From assembly GCA_003282145.1 (NCBI GenBank), contig QBZZ01000004.1, positions 45,817 to 109,816 of the forward strand: a DNA stretch of 64,000 nucleotides, in the 5' to 3' direction. How positions within the stretch are numbered: position 1 is the first letter of the stretch; each line of letters starts with the position of its first letter. Positions 1 to 8,487 of this stretch are shown piece by piece. The notes below the pieces were generated by a model, which worked only from the letters and a program-made list of their open reading frames with translations, ran no database searches and was not told the DNA's origin. This stretch comes from SAR116 cluster bacterium AG-337-N21 (lineage in GTDB: Bacteria; Pseudomonadota; Alphaproteobacteria; Puniceispirillales; Marisalimonadaceae). The translations under genes were made by a program, and so were the position numbers.

Positions 1-237
1 TTTTTTATTACATGACTCCTCGGCTATTATTAAAAATGCACCAAGTTTTTCAGCCTCAGCTATATATTCAGCCCCATCAAAATTTTTACCTTTAATTGCA
101 ACAAATATATAACCTTTTTTAATTTCCTTACTATTGGAAGAAATACCCCTAACTTTATTAAGTAAAATTTTATTATTAACATTTTTCAACACGTCTTGTG
201 TAATTTTATTTTTTTCAATCAAATCTTTCAAAAGCAT
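1..237 (-). CDS. murE: MurE, UDP-MurNAc-tripeptide synthetase (N-terminal part, cut by window edge)
   Basis: Only the first 79 residues are inside the window, and the gene continues beyond base 1. MurE adds the third peptide residue (meso-diaminopimelate in Gram-negatives) to UDP-MurNAc-L-Ala-D-Glu in the cytoplasm. The visible part has the Mur-ligase N-terminal pattern GISSNSKEIKKGYIF followed by VAIKG and FDGAEYI, the region that binds the UDP moiety. The ATG lies 1 base after the ftsI stop codon, so the two are co-transcribed and probably translationally coupled in the division/cell-wall cluster. The ATP-binding and ligase domains cannot be checked here. Confidence 0.88.
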   Translation of the reverse strand, partial: MLLKDLIEKNKITQDVLKNVNNKILLNKVRGISSNSKEIKKGYIFVAIKGKNFDGAEYIAEAEKLGAFLIIAEESCNKK

Positions 238-238
238 T

Positions 239-1939
239 TTACAAATTAGCTCCCTTTTTCTTACCGCGAATTTTATATTTATTTAAATCTTTGGTAAAAT
301 CTGATGAAACTTTTGTCTCGGGTTTAATGTTTAATATAGGTGATATCCTGGTTACCAATTTTTTAATTACTGGAGCAGCAACCCACCCTGCAGTTCTATA
401 ACCAAATGAAAATTTCTGTCCTTTCGGATTGTCAATCATTATAGTAATCACGAATTGAGGGTCGTTCATAGGATATGCTGCAGTAAAAGCTACAATATTT
501 TGCTTCTTTGAATATCCACCAGTTTGACTAACTTTTTCTGCAGTTCCAGTTTTGCCTCCAACTAAATAACCTGTGGCCTGAGCCTTTTTAGCTGTTCCAT
601 GTTTACTGCTTACAACAAGTCGCATTATACTTTTCATTTTTTTTGAGGTTTCACTCGAAAAAATCCTATCATTCGATAGCTTTGAATTCGAAATTAGTAA
701 TGTTGGTTTGATTTTAACACCATCATTAACTATTGTTGCAGTTGCGGATGCAAGGTGCAAAGGAGTTATAGCAATGCCATGTCCATAAGATATTGTCATT
801 GTAGATAACAACTTCCCATCTTTAAGAACCTGTGGTTTACCTAACTCAGGAACTTCTAAATCAAGCTTATCCATTAGACCAAGTGATTTTAAATATTTTA
901 ACTGTGTTGACGTTCCAAATTTTTTAGCTATTTTGGCTGAACCAATGTTACTAGAGTGAACTATAACTTCAGGAATATTTAAACGATAATTTAATGGATG
1001 AAAGTCTCTTATAGTCCTAGAAGATACTTTCAGTGGAGTTGAAACGTCAAAAACATCATTTTCTTTTACATGATCACTTTCAAACGCCACAGCTGCAGTT
1101 ATAAGTTTTAGAGTTGAACCTAACTCGTAGATACCTTTTGTTGCTTTATTAAATAAATTCTGATTATTTATATTATTATAATCATTTGCATTATAATCAG
1201 GAAGAGAAGTTATTGCATAAATTTCTCCATTTTTAGCATTCATTACTATTCCTGCCCCACCTTCAGCGTCAAATTTTTTAATTTGTTCTGACATAATCTT
1301 TTCTGTTATGTATTGAATTCCGTTATGTATTGAAATAGTTATATTTTCACCATTTCGTAGCTTCTCATTAAATGATTTTTCAATTCCAGCGATACCTTTA
1401 CCATCAATATCAGTTCCACCTAAAATATGAGATACCAAGTTATTATTAGGATAAATTCTTTTATCTTTAGCCTCTATTTTTATTCCTTCAATGCCTTCTT
1501 CTAATAATAACACATATTGCTTAGGTGAAATCTCTCTCAACAAATTAACGTGTCTTTTTTTTGTATTTAATTTTCTCCAGAGACTTTCTTCTTTTAATTC
1601 AGGAAATATTTTATTTAGCTTTTTTATTGTTTCATTTTTATTTAAAATTTCTTGAGGATTAATATTTAGACTATTTACATCTATTGTAGTTGCCAAAAGG
1701 TCCCCATTACGACCATATATGTTTCCGCGATTTAGTTTGGAAAATAAATTTTGTTGGTTTTTTTTGCTGGAAATTTGATTTTTATTTATTTTGGTTATAC
1801 CAGCGAGTGAAAAAGTTTTATAGCCAATTATTGTAAAAGAAAAAATTAACAACACACTACAAATAGATAATTTAACCCTGCGTAATTTTAAATTATTTTT
1901 AATAGAAAAATCATTATGTAAAAATCCAATTATTTTCAT
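239..1939 (-). CDS. ftsI: FtsI / PBP3, septal peptidoglycan transpeptidase
   Basis: Class B penicillin-binding protein of 566 residues that cross-links septal peptidoglycan in the periplasm. One membrane segment lies at about residues 23-45, then the pedestal/dimerisation domain, then the transpeptidase domain. All three active-site motifs are visible: SxxK as S275-T-L-K278 with the acylated serine, SxN as S329-S-N331, and KTGT at 463-466. Its start overlaps the ftsL stop by 4 bases and its stop is followed at once by murE. A lysine-rich linker follows the membrane segment. Length is normal for the family. Confidence 0.95.
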   Translation of the reverse strand: MKIIGFLHNDFSIKNNLKLRRVKLSICSVLLIFSFTIIGYKTFSLAGITKINKNQISSKKNQQNLFSKLNRGNIYGRNGDLLATTIDVNSLNINPQEILNKNETIKKLNKIFPELKEESLWRKLNTKKRHVNLLREISPKQYVLLLEEGIEGIKIEAKDKRIYPNNNLVSHILGGTDIDGKGIAGIEKSFNEKLRNGENITISIHNGIQYITEKIMSEQIKKFDAEGGAGIVMNAKNGEIYAITSLPDYNANDYNNINNQNLFNKATKGIYELGSTLKLITAAVAFESDHVKENDVFDVSTPLKVSSRTIRDFHPLNYRLNIPEVIVHSSNIGSAKIAKKFGTSTQLKYLKSLGLMDKLDLEVPELGKPQVLKDGKLLSTMTISYGHGIAITPLHLASATATIVNDGVKIKPTLLISNSKLSNDRIFSSETSKKMKSIMRLVVSSKHGTAKKAQATGYLVGGKTGTAEKVSQTGGYSKKQNIVAFTAAYPMNDPQFVITIMIDNPKGQKFSFGYRTAGWVAAPVIKKLVTRISPILNIKPETKVSSDFTKDLNKYKIRGKKKGANL

Positions 1940-2241
1940 TTTACATTACTTTCAGTTATCGATTTCGTCACTTCTAATAAGTGTTGTAGATCCCAGACAT
2001 CAATTGCAGAAATTTCTCTTAATTCCAATTTGTTTTTAGCTAAACTTTCTATTCTTTTAGGACGTTTCAAATAACTAAGCTCTGCTTTTAATATATTTAA
2101 GTCAGTCTCAGTTCTTATTATATTTTTATTAATTACAGATAGCTCGAGCTCTTTTTGCGTTATAAGGTATTTAACTTGATATAATGAAATCGCCACAAAA
2201 ACTATTAAAAAGAAAATAATAAAAGATGGATATCTAATCAT
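1936..2241 (-). CDS. ftsL: FtsL-like cell division protein
   Basis: Small bitopic membrane protein of 101 residues. A hydrophobic helix lies at about residues 5-27, then a predicted coiled coil and the conserved-looking end RPKRIESLAKNKLELREI, which resembles the FtsL/DivIC pattern. FtsL works with FtsB and FtsQ to regulate FtsWI at the septum. FtsL sequences diverge strongly, so the identification rests on size, topology and the position between rsmH and ftsI, with 4-base overlaps on both sides. Confidence 0.85.
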   Translation of the reverse strand: MIRYPSFIIFFLIVFVAISLYQVKYLITQKELELSVINKNIIRTETDLNILKAELSYLKRPKRIESLAKNKLELREISAIDVWDLQHLLEVTKSITESNVK

Positions 2242-3191
2242 ACTGTTTCTCCAAAAGCTGAAGGAAAAAATGTTCTTTTTGCAACACGCAATTTAGCTGA
2301 TCTAGATCTTTTGTTGATTTTCATTTCATTTTCTGATGGTACGATTGGTTTTTTGGTTATGATTTCGAGGCTATTATCTCTATTGGGAGATTCGGGACGA
2401 TGTCGTGACTGATTTTCTTTCTTAGCGCATTTTAAAAAGAACTTTTTTATTATTCTATCTTCAATAGAATGAAAGGATACAGCAGCCAAAATACCTTGAG
2501 GTTGGAGTATTTTCTCAGCAGCGATTAATCCTTGTTCTAACTCTGATATTTCATCATTTAAATATATTCGAATTGCTTGAAAAGTTTTAGTAGCTGCATC
2601 TATCTTTTGTTTTGATGTTGGAATTGATTTTCTTATAATGTTTGCTAATTGTCCTGTTGTTTTTATATAAGTTTTCGACCTTTCAAGAATAATATTTTTG
2701 GCTATTCTTTTCGAATAAGGTTCTTCACCTAGTTCATAAATAATGTTTGCAAGAGTATTTTCTTCAACTTTGTTTATAAATTCTTCGGCGGTGGGACCTT
2801 CTTTAGACATTCTCATATCAAGTGGACCGTTTAATTTTAGAGAAAAACCTCTGTGCTTTTGATCAAATTGGGGACTGGATACACCTAAATCAAAGACAAC
2901 CCCAGCCACTTTTTTAATTTTTAAATCATCTAAGAGATTAACTAATTGAGAGAATTTTGCATTTTTAAAAAAAAATCTGTCTTTAAAATCAATTTTAATT
3001 TTTTCTGCAAAAATTGTAGCTTCTGGATCTCTATCAAAAGCTATAACTTTACAATCTTTTTTATTTAGAATGGCTTTTGTATATCCGCCTAACCCAAAAG
3101 TGGCATCAATGTAATATTCATGATTATTTATTGATAAGGCATTTACAACTTCATCGAGCAAAACAGGAATATGTTGAGGTATATAAGACAT
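2238..3191 (-). CDS. rsmH: RsmH (MraW), 16S rRNA C1402 N4-methyltransferase
   Basis: SAM-dependent methyltransferase of 317 residues that modifies N4 of cytosine 1402 in the 16S rRNA decoding centre. The family start HIPVLLDEVV is present, followed by the SAM-binding stretch DATFGLGGYTKAIL, VFDLGVSSPQFD and the late motif AVSFHSIEDRIIKKFF. The stop overlaps the ftsL start by an ATGA junction. It lies 8 bases after mraZ, the usual mraZ-rsmH pair at the head of the division cluster. Confidence 0.96.
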   Translation of the reverse strand: MSYIPQHIPVLLDEVVNALSINNHEYYIDATFGLGGYTKAILNKKDCKVIAFDRDPEATIFAEKIKIDFKDRFFFKNAKFSQLVNLLDDLKIKKVAGVVFDLGVSSPQFDQKHRGFSLKLNGPLDMRMSKEGPTAEEFINKVEENTLANIIYELGEEPYSKRIAKNIILERSKTYIKTTGQLANIIRKSIPTSKQKIDAATKTFQAIRIYLNDEISELEQGLIAAEKILQPQGILAAVSFHSIEDRIIKKFFLKCAKKENQSRHRPESPNRDNSLEIITKKPIVPSENEMKINKRSRSAKLRVAKRTFFPSAFGETV

Positions 3192-3199
3192 TATAATAA

Positions 3200-3646
3200 T
3201 TATTCATTCTTTTTTAAAATTAATTTTGGTGGACCTTTTTCATTAAGAATTTTTTGAGATTTATTGTATTGATTTTCATATTCTGATGGAGACCAAATAT
3301 AAAAAGATTCTCCTATACCCATAAATACTGCTTTACTAGTTAGGCTAGCAAAGCTCATAAGAATATCTGGAATAACGACTCTACCATTAATATCAAATTT
3401 TATTTCAAAAGAGTCTGCCATCATCATTCTTAAAAGAAATGCATCATCTGATAATGCATCTAATTCATCAATAGCATTGATGTACCTTTGCATTCTTGTT
3501 AGAGTGGTTCCTTCAATACATGGGAATTGGAGACTTTTGAATAATATTAAAGGTTCTTTTAATTTTTCAAGATTCATTCTGAAAGATGCTGGGATAGAAA
3601 CTCTACATTTTAAATCAATCTTATTATGTGAAGTAGACAAAAACAT
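3200..3646 (-). CDS. mraZ: MraZ, transcriptional regulator of the division cluster
   Basis: 148-residue AbrB-like DNA-binding protein that forms a ring and represses its own operon. Two SpoVT/AbrB-type half-repeats are visible, each with a D-x-x-x-R signature: DLKCR near residue 11 and DINGR near residue 85, each followed by V-x-IP. It is the first gene of the minus-strand cluster, and its own presumed operator lies about 100 bases upstream. Length is typical. Confidence 0.95.
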   Translation of the reverse strand: MFLSTSHNKIDLKCRVSIPASFRMNLEKLKEPLILFKSLQFPCIEGTTLTRMQRYINAIDELDALSDDAFLLRMMMADSFEIKFDINGRVVIPDILMSFASLTSKAVFMGIGESFYIWSPSEYENQYNKSQKILNEKGPPKLILKKNE

Positions 3647-3744
3647 TGATATTAAAACCTTAAGTTATAAATAATACACATGCTTGGGATCTAAATTTTT
3701 AATTAATTAAAATTGATACCAAGTAATTAATATTATTTATATTA

Positions 3745-3779
3745 TGGGATAACATGGGATTTTATGGTAGTCAATGGGA
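3745..3779. promoter_or_regulatory. MraZ-binding repeats (four TGGGN-type boxes at 10-bp period)
   Basis: On the plus strand TGGGA starts at 3745, TGGGA at 3755, TGGTA at 3765 and TGGGA at 3775, each separated by exactly 5 bases. MraZ of E. coli is known to bind direct TGGGN repeats spaced by 5 bases upstream of its own gene. Here the array is about 100 bp upstream of mraZ, and on the mraZ strand a TTGACT -35-like hexamer lies inside it (3771-3776). The third box departs at one base. Binding is inferred from pattern and position. Confidence 0.8.
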
Positions 3780-3830
3780 AATTGATTAGTTTTATGCTAT
3801 TATTTTTTAAATTTTAACTCTAAACAAATT

Positions 3831-4172
3831 GTCAGAGAGCAATAAGCCGGGTTTTGTATCAAAATTTTGATTGTAGTTATTAATCTTGAAAATTTGTTAC
3901 CAAATTTTTCTAGCGACCTACCCAAGAAACTTTTTAGAAATCGAATAAGTGTTTCTTCTATTTGGTCTTGCTCCAGGTGGGGTTTACAAAGCTATTTCTA
4001 TTGCTAGGAATACGGTGCGCTCTTACCACACCATTTCACCCTTACCAAAAAATGGCGGTATATTTTCTGTTGCACTTTCCCTAGGGTTGCCCCTGCTGGA
4101 TGTTATCCAGCACCTTATTTCTATGGAGCCCGGACTTTCCTCTTTAAAAAGCAACTACATTACTCTCTGACC
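3831..4172 (-). ncRNA. rnpB: RNase P RNA (bacterial type A)
   Basis: Catalytic RNA that trims tRNA 5' ends, about 342 nt. On the minus strand the 5' part reads GGTCAGAGAG and soon after GAGGAAAGTCCGGGCTCC (P4/CR-I region), then a strong hairpin around GCTGGATAACATCCAGC. The 3' part contains ACAAAACCCGGCTTAT, the hallmark pairing back to P4, and closes with CTCTCTGAC, which pairs with the 5' end as P1. The ends were set from P1. It lies between uup and mraZ, transcribed the same way. The 73-residue plus-strand reading frame here is only its shadow. Confidence 0.95.
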
Positions 4173-4179
4173 ATATCAA

Positions 4180-4205
4180 AGTATAATGTTTAAATTTTTG
4201 GTCAA
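4180..4205 (-). promoter_or_regulatory. Likely rnpB promoter
   Basis: On the minus strand a TATACT -10 element (4180-4185) ends 7 bases before the mapped 5' end of RNase P RNA, an ideal distance. The best -35 match, TTGACC (4200-4205), is only 14 bases away, shorter than the usual 16-18, so the -35 assignment is uncertain while the -10 is convincing. Confidence 0.55.
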
Positions 4206-4223
4206 CATATAATTATTTAAACT

Positions 4224-6043
4224 TCACTGTTTATTGATTTCATCATTTAAAATTTGTATTTCTAGCCATCGCTCTTCGGCAAAAGATAAATTTTTTTTTA
4301 TTTCAACTATTTGGTTTATTGTATCATCAAAAGTTTTTTTATCATTATTGTATAAATTTTCTTTACTTAAGAAACTTTCCAAATTTTCAAGTTCTTTTTC
4401 CATTTCTTCAATTTTTTGAGGAAGAATCTTTAAATCATATGTCTCTTTAAATGTAAGCTTTTTTTTCTTAATATATTTTCTTCAGATTTTTTATTAATCA
4501 ATTCTTTCTTTTTAAAATTAGTTTGAGTTTCACTTAATTTTAATTTAGACAAGCCGTATTTTTCATTATAATTTGAAAAATTTCCTTCATGTTTTAGAAT
4601 CTTACCATTATTTTCAAAAACTATAAGTTTATCGATTGTATGGTCGAGAAAAAATCTGTCATGACTAATAATTAGAACTGTTCCATCATAATTTTTAACA
4701 TTTTCCTTTAAAAGATTTAGTGTTTCAAAATCTAAATCATTGGTAGGTTCGTCTAAAACTAAAAAATTATGCTCATTTAAAAATAACTTGGCAAGTAGTA
4801 GTCTTGCTTTTTCACCGCCTGACAATGTAGAATTACTTTGCAATGATTTTTTTTCATCAAATAGAAATTTTTTTAAATATGATAAAACATGAATTTTTTC
4901 TCTTTTGAAGTCAACATAATCGCCGCTTTCAGTCATTGTCCTCCATGGTGTACTATCTAAATCAATACTTTCTTTATTTTGATCAAAATATTTGATTTTT
5001 ACATGTTCTCCTACTTTTATTCTACCAGTGGTTGGAGAAATAACCCCTTGCAAAATTTTTATCAAAGTAGTTTTTCCAGTACCATTTGCTCCTATTATAC
5101 CTATTCTACTCTTACGTATAATTTTAAGACTAAAATTCGAAATAATATTGATTTTATTACCATCTTTATGCGCAAATGATATATCTAACGCCTCAACTAT
5201 ATTCACACCTGATTCATTTGTTTTACGAAGATCTAAATCTATTGATTTGCCCTCAATTATTTTTGTATCCTTAAAATTTTGAGATAATTTTTCCAAAGCT
5301 CTAACTCTGCCCATATTTCTTTTTCTTCTGGCCGATATTCCTTCAATAGACCACTTTGTTTCACTCTTAATTTTTTGTTTTAATTTGTGAGATTTAATTT
5401 TCTCAACTTCGATTAATTCTTTAGACCATTTATTAAAGTTCTTAAATGGTCCTTCAATTTTCAAAATTTTTCTATTATGAAGCCAAAATGTTTTAGTACC
5501 AATTTTCTTCAAGAATTCTTGGTCATGACTAACAATAACCATTGTTTTTTTTAGAAATAACAGTTTTCTTTCGAGCCAATCTATTGTTGGTAAGTCTATA
5601 TGATTGGTTGGCTCATCTAAAAGCAGAACATCAGATTCACTTAGAATTGATTTTGCAATATAAATTTTACGAATTTCCCCTCCTGAAAGTTTTTTTTTAT
5701 AGTTTATGTTCTTGAGGTTTAATTGATCAATAATATCATCAACTTTGGATAAATCTGGAAATTCAATATCTTTTATTAAGAAATCAACAAGATTTTTAAT
5801 AAAGGGTTCAGGTGGATCTTGTTCTAAATAAAACAATTTTAGATTTGGTGAAAACCACATTATTCCATCATCAACTTCTTCAGTCTTTTTTAAAATTTTT
5901 AAAAGTGAACTTTTACCACATCCATTTTCACCAACTAAAATAATACGATCATACTCGTGGATAGAGATATCAGCACTACTTAATAGTATTTTATTTGATC
6001 GTGTAATTTTTAAGTTTTGGATTGTAATTAATGGTTTGGACAT
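4224..6043 (-). CDS. uup: Uup-type ABC-F ATPase, frameshifted near the C-terminus
   Basis: ABC-F protein with two ATPase domains and no membrane segments; the family acts on ribosomes and in replication-linked DNA events. Domain 1 shows GENGCGKSS, SGGEIRK and LLDEPTNHID; domain 2 shows GANGTGKTT, LSGGEKARLL and LVLDEPTNDLD. The linker is charged and helical. The start was set at the ATG at 6043 rather than 6085, because residues MSKPLITIQ match family starts and 6085 lies inside the upstream gene. The main frame stops at 4430. One base away, after an A8 run (plus-strand T8, 4459-4466), a second frame continues to TGA at 4224 and encodes LTFKETYDLKILPQKIEEME through AEERWLEI, the Uup C-terminal coiled-coil domain. 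So either one A is lost or slippage restores it. Confidence 0.9.
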
Positions 6044-6053
6044 TTTTACAAAA

Positions 6054-6773
6054 TTATCTCTGCTTTTGGATAATATCCCACGCATTATTAATTTCCTTAA
6101 GACGTGAGGTACTTTTTTGGATAAGATCTTGCGGGATACCCTGTGAAATTAATCGATCAGGATGGTGATTGATTGCAAGCTCTTTCCATTTTTGTTTAAT
6201 TTCTTCAGTTGGGGCATTTTGTGAGACACCTAAAATTTGATAAGGATCTGAATAAATACCCGATTTTGATGAATATATCCTTTCAAAATCTTCATTTGAA
6301 AAACCAAAAATCTCCCCAACTTTTTTCAAATAATCAATTTCTGGAATTGTGATTTTACCATCAGCTTGAGCAATAATAATAAGAAGTGTAAGTAATTCTT
6401 CTAATACAGAAGAATTATTTTCTAATAAATCACTGATTTGTTTAGCATAGACTTCAAAGCCATCAGTTGTTTTTTTTGCTTGATCCCATAACTTGGCTAC
6501 ATTTTTAATCTCATTTTCTGGAACATTTATTTTTTCTTTAAAAGCTTTTATTTCCTCTATCGTTACTTTACCGTCTGCTTTTGCCATTTTAGCTGATAGA
6601 ACTATCACCCCAATCGTAAAGCCAATTTGTTTTAATGCTGTTTCTTCTGGTAATTTTTGTTCTGTTTTAATTTTGTCCATAGCATGGCCTGCTACACCTC
6701 CTAAAAATGCTCCTAAAGGACCTCCAAATGCAAAACCTGTTGCTCCGCCTATAATTTTTCCCCATATACTCAT
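6054..6773 (-). CDS. djlA: TerB/DnaJ-domain co-chaperone, DjlA-like
   Basis: 239 residues. A glycine-rich N-terminal stretch (about 7-30, GGATGFAFGGPLGAFLGGVAG) could be a membrane or glycine-zipper segment. A TerB-like helical domain (about 50-165) carries two ADGK(V/I)T repeats typical of metal-binding TerB proteins. A C-terminal J domain (about 176-239) has the invariant HPD in NHHPDR. The J domain should stimulate the ATPase of DnaK. The architecture matches DjlA, but the N-terminal segment is glycine-rich rather than a classic transmembrane dimerisation helix, so the symbol is approximate. It runs into uup with an 10-base gap. Confidence 0.85.
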   Translation of the reverse strand: MSIWGKIIGGATGFAFGGPLGAFLGGVAGHAMDKIKTEQKLPEETALKQIGFTIGVIVLSAKMAKADGKVTIEEIKAFKEKINVPENEIKNVAKLWDQAKKTTDGFEVYAKQISDLLENNSSVLEELLTLLIIIAQADGKITIPEIDYLKKVGEIFGFSNEDFERIYSSKSGIYSDPYQILGVSQNAPTEEIKQKWKELAINHHPDRLISQGIPQDLIQKSTSRLKEINNAWDIIQKQR

Positions 6774-6839
6774 ATATTACCTATTACATTTAAGATTCAT
6801 GCCGTACAAGTAAAATTAAATTGGCTTAGTAGTGTAAAT

Positions 6840-7106
6840 ATGTATAAATCTAATATTTATATCAATTCTTATGGAGTAACTGTTTTGATAGAAGAATATG
6901 ATTTCACTGGATTAAAGTGTCCGTTACCAGTTTTAAAAGCAAAAAGGGTTTTAAAAACATTAGATAAAGGTAAAGCTGTTGTATTTATTTCAGATGATCC
7001 TGCTAGTCCGATTGATTTCTCGCATTTTTCTGAAAATGAAGGATATGATGTTTCAATAAAAAGTTTAGAAACTGGTAAACACTATTTTACTCTTTATAAA
7101 ATATAA
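6840..7106 (+). CDS. TusA/SirA-family sulfur carrier protein
   Basis: Small protein with the TusA signature: a beta strand EYDFTGLKCPLPVLKAK carrying the CPxP motif, whose cysteine holds persulfide sulfur in the family (tRNA thiolation, molybdenum cofactor or sulfur trafficking). The annotated ATG at 6840 gives 88 residues, but a TTG at 6885 preceded by GGAG (6873-6876, 8-base spacing) gives 73 residues starting just before the domain, closer to usual TusA length. I favour 6885 as the true start but keep the longer frame. Which member of the family it is (TusA, YedF, YeeD) cannot be settled. Confidence 0.85.
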   Translation: MYKSNIYINSYGVTVLIEEYDFTGLKCPLPVLKAKRVLKTLDKGKAVVFISDDPASPIDFSHFSENEGYDVSIKSLETGKHYFTLYKI

Positions 7107-7130
7107 ATTTAGAGCTTTTGATGAAGTAAC

Positions 7131-7868
7131 ATGAATATTTTAAGATCTTTTTTATTTAATATTCAATTCTACATTGGGACTTGTATTTTAGTCACGATAT
7201 GTTTGCCATGTCTTTTATTTCCAAGACCAGTTGTTATTTTTGTTAATAGGATTTGGTGTCTTATAATGACTAAAGGAATGAAATGGTGGCTAAATACAGA
7301 TATCAGAGTAATTGGTAAAATTCCTTCAAAAAATAAAGTTGTTATATATGCTATAAAGCACCAATCTGCTTGGGAAACTGTTTTTTGTACGGACCTTTTC
7401 TCAATGCCATCAATAGTTTTAAAAAAAGCTTTGATTTTTTTACCTGTAATTGGTTTATATTTTTTAAGATCTGGGGCTATTCCAATCACAAGAGATCAAG
7501 GTATAAACGCACTAAAAAAAATGGGAAGAAATGCTAAGCGAGCAGTAAAAGAAAAACGATCAATGATGATTTTTCCTCAAGGAACTAGGGTGTCACCTGG
7601 CGATTCTACTAAGGAAAAACCATATCTCCCTGGAGTGTTTTTTTTATACTCTCAAACTAAAGTTTCAGTAATTCCAGTTGCTCATAATGCTGGTTTGTTA
7701 TGGCCTAAAAATAGTTTTATCAAATACCCTAGTAGGCTTAAATCAAAATCTGTTACTATAAAAATTCTTCCTGAGATACAACCAGGTTTGTCAAAAATAG
7801 AATTTTTAAAAAAATTAGAAACTATCATTGAAAATAGTTCAAACGAGTTAATAAAATTGGAGAGTTAA
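7131..7868 (+). CDS. plsC: PlsC-type 1-acylglycerol-3-phosphate acyltransferase
   Basis: 245-residue membrane-associated acyltransferase that makes phosphatidic acid from lysophosphatidic acid. A hydrophobic N-terminus (about 8-38) is followed by the catalytic block KHQSAWET, in which H77 is followed after four residues by E82 instead of the usual aspartate of the HX4D motif. The substrate motif FPQGTR lies at 148-153 and the third block RSGAIPITRD near 113-122. It lies 24 bases after the TusA-like gene and 2 bases before the DUF2237 gene. The Glu variant is noted among the findings. Confidence 0.9.
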   Translation: MNILRSFLFNIQFYIGTCILVTICLPCLLFPRPVVIFVNRIWCLIMTKGMKWWLNTDIRVIGKIPSKNKVVIYAIKHQSAWETVFCTDLFSMPSIVLKKALIFLPVIGLYFLRSGAIPITRDQGINALKKMGRNAKRAVKEKRSMMIFPQGTRVSPGDSTKEKPYLPGVFFLYSQTKVSVIPVAHNAGLLWPKNSFIKYPSRLKSKSVTIKILPEIQPGLSKIEFLKKLETIIENSSNELIKLES

Positions 7869-7870
7869 TA

Positions 7871-8275
7871 ATGGATGGTTTTTCTAATGGCGGTGGAAAT
7901 AATAAGCAATTAAATGTTCTTGGAAATGATCTTGAGCCTTGCAAGCTTTCTAATGACAAATCTGACGTTACTACTGGGTTTTACAGAGATAACTGTTGTA
8001 ACACAGGCTTAGATGATTTAGGACTCCATACAGTTTGTTGTATAATGACAAAAGTTTTTTTATCTTTTTCAAAATCAGTTGGTAATGACCTAAGCACGCC
8101 TATACCTGAATATAATTTTAAAGGATTAACTGAGGGTGACAGTTGGTGTCTTTGTGCCTCAAGGTGGCAAGAAGCATTTGAAGCAGGTAAAGCTCCTAAA
8201 GTAATATTAAAATCAACTAATATAGCCACTCTTTCATTGGTAAAATTAGACGATTTAAAAAGATACTCTGTTTAG
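7871..8275 (+). CDS. DUF2237 family protein
   Basis: 134-residue protein matching the DUF2237 pattern: NVLGNDLEPC, TGFYRDNCCNTG, then HTVCCIMTKVFLSFSKSVGNDL and GDSWCLCASRWQEA. Several conserved cysteines and the phrase WCLCASRWQEA are family hallmarks. The function is unknown. The gene begins 2 bases after plsC ends and is likely co-transcribed with it and with the small gene behind it. Confidence 0.85.
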   Translation: MDGFSNGGGNNKQLNVLGNDLEPCKLSNDKSDVTTGFYRDNCCNTGLDDLGLHTVCCIMTKVFLSFSKSVGNDLSTPIPEYNFKGLTEGDSWCLCASRWQEAFEAGKAPKVILKSTNIATLSLVKLDDLKRYSV

Positions 8276-8294
8276 AATTAAAAGGAGGTAAATT

Positions 8295-8483
8295 ATGTAT
8301 TTAGATCAAAAGGTAAAGGTTGATTGTACCGACCACGGTACTCAAAATGACGGTAAAATCGTAAGAATTTATCCAAATGGAATTGATGTAGAAGTTTCAG
8401 GTACTATAATAAAATTGAAAAAAACAAAACCAAATTTTTATGTAGGATCGACAGCAGGTCTGGAGTTTGTAGTTAAAACTTAA
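8295..8483 (+). CDS. Small conserved-looking protein of unknown function
   Basis: 62 residues with alternating strands (KVKVDCTDHG, KIVRIYPNGIDVEVSGTIIKLKK), suggesting a small all-beta fold. I do not recognise the family. Translation is well supported by a near-perfect ribosome binding site, AAGGAGG, 7 bases before the ATG, stronger than most in this window. It follows the DUF2237 gene by 19 bases and meets the bactofilin gene tail to tail with a 4-base gap. Confidence 0.7.
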   Translation: MYLDQKVKVDCTDHGTQNDGKIVRIYPNGIDVEVSGTIIKLKKTKPNFYVGSTAGLEFVVKT

Positions 8484-8487
8484 GTTA

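Noticed and set aside
3949..4170. 73-residue plus-strand reading frame
   Set aside because: It is antisense to RNase P RNA; the conserved RNA elements explain the sequence.
4234..4419. 61-residue plus-strand frame rich in S/F
   Set aside because: It is the complement of the Uup C-terminal domain in the shifted frame, not a separate gene.
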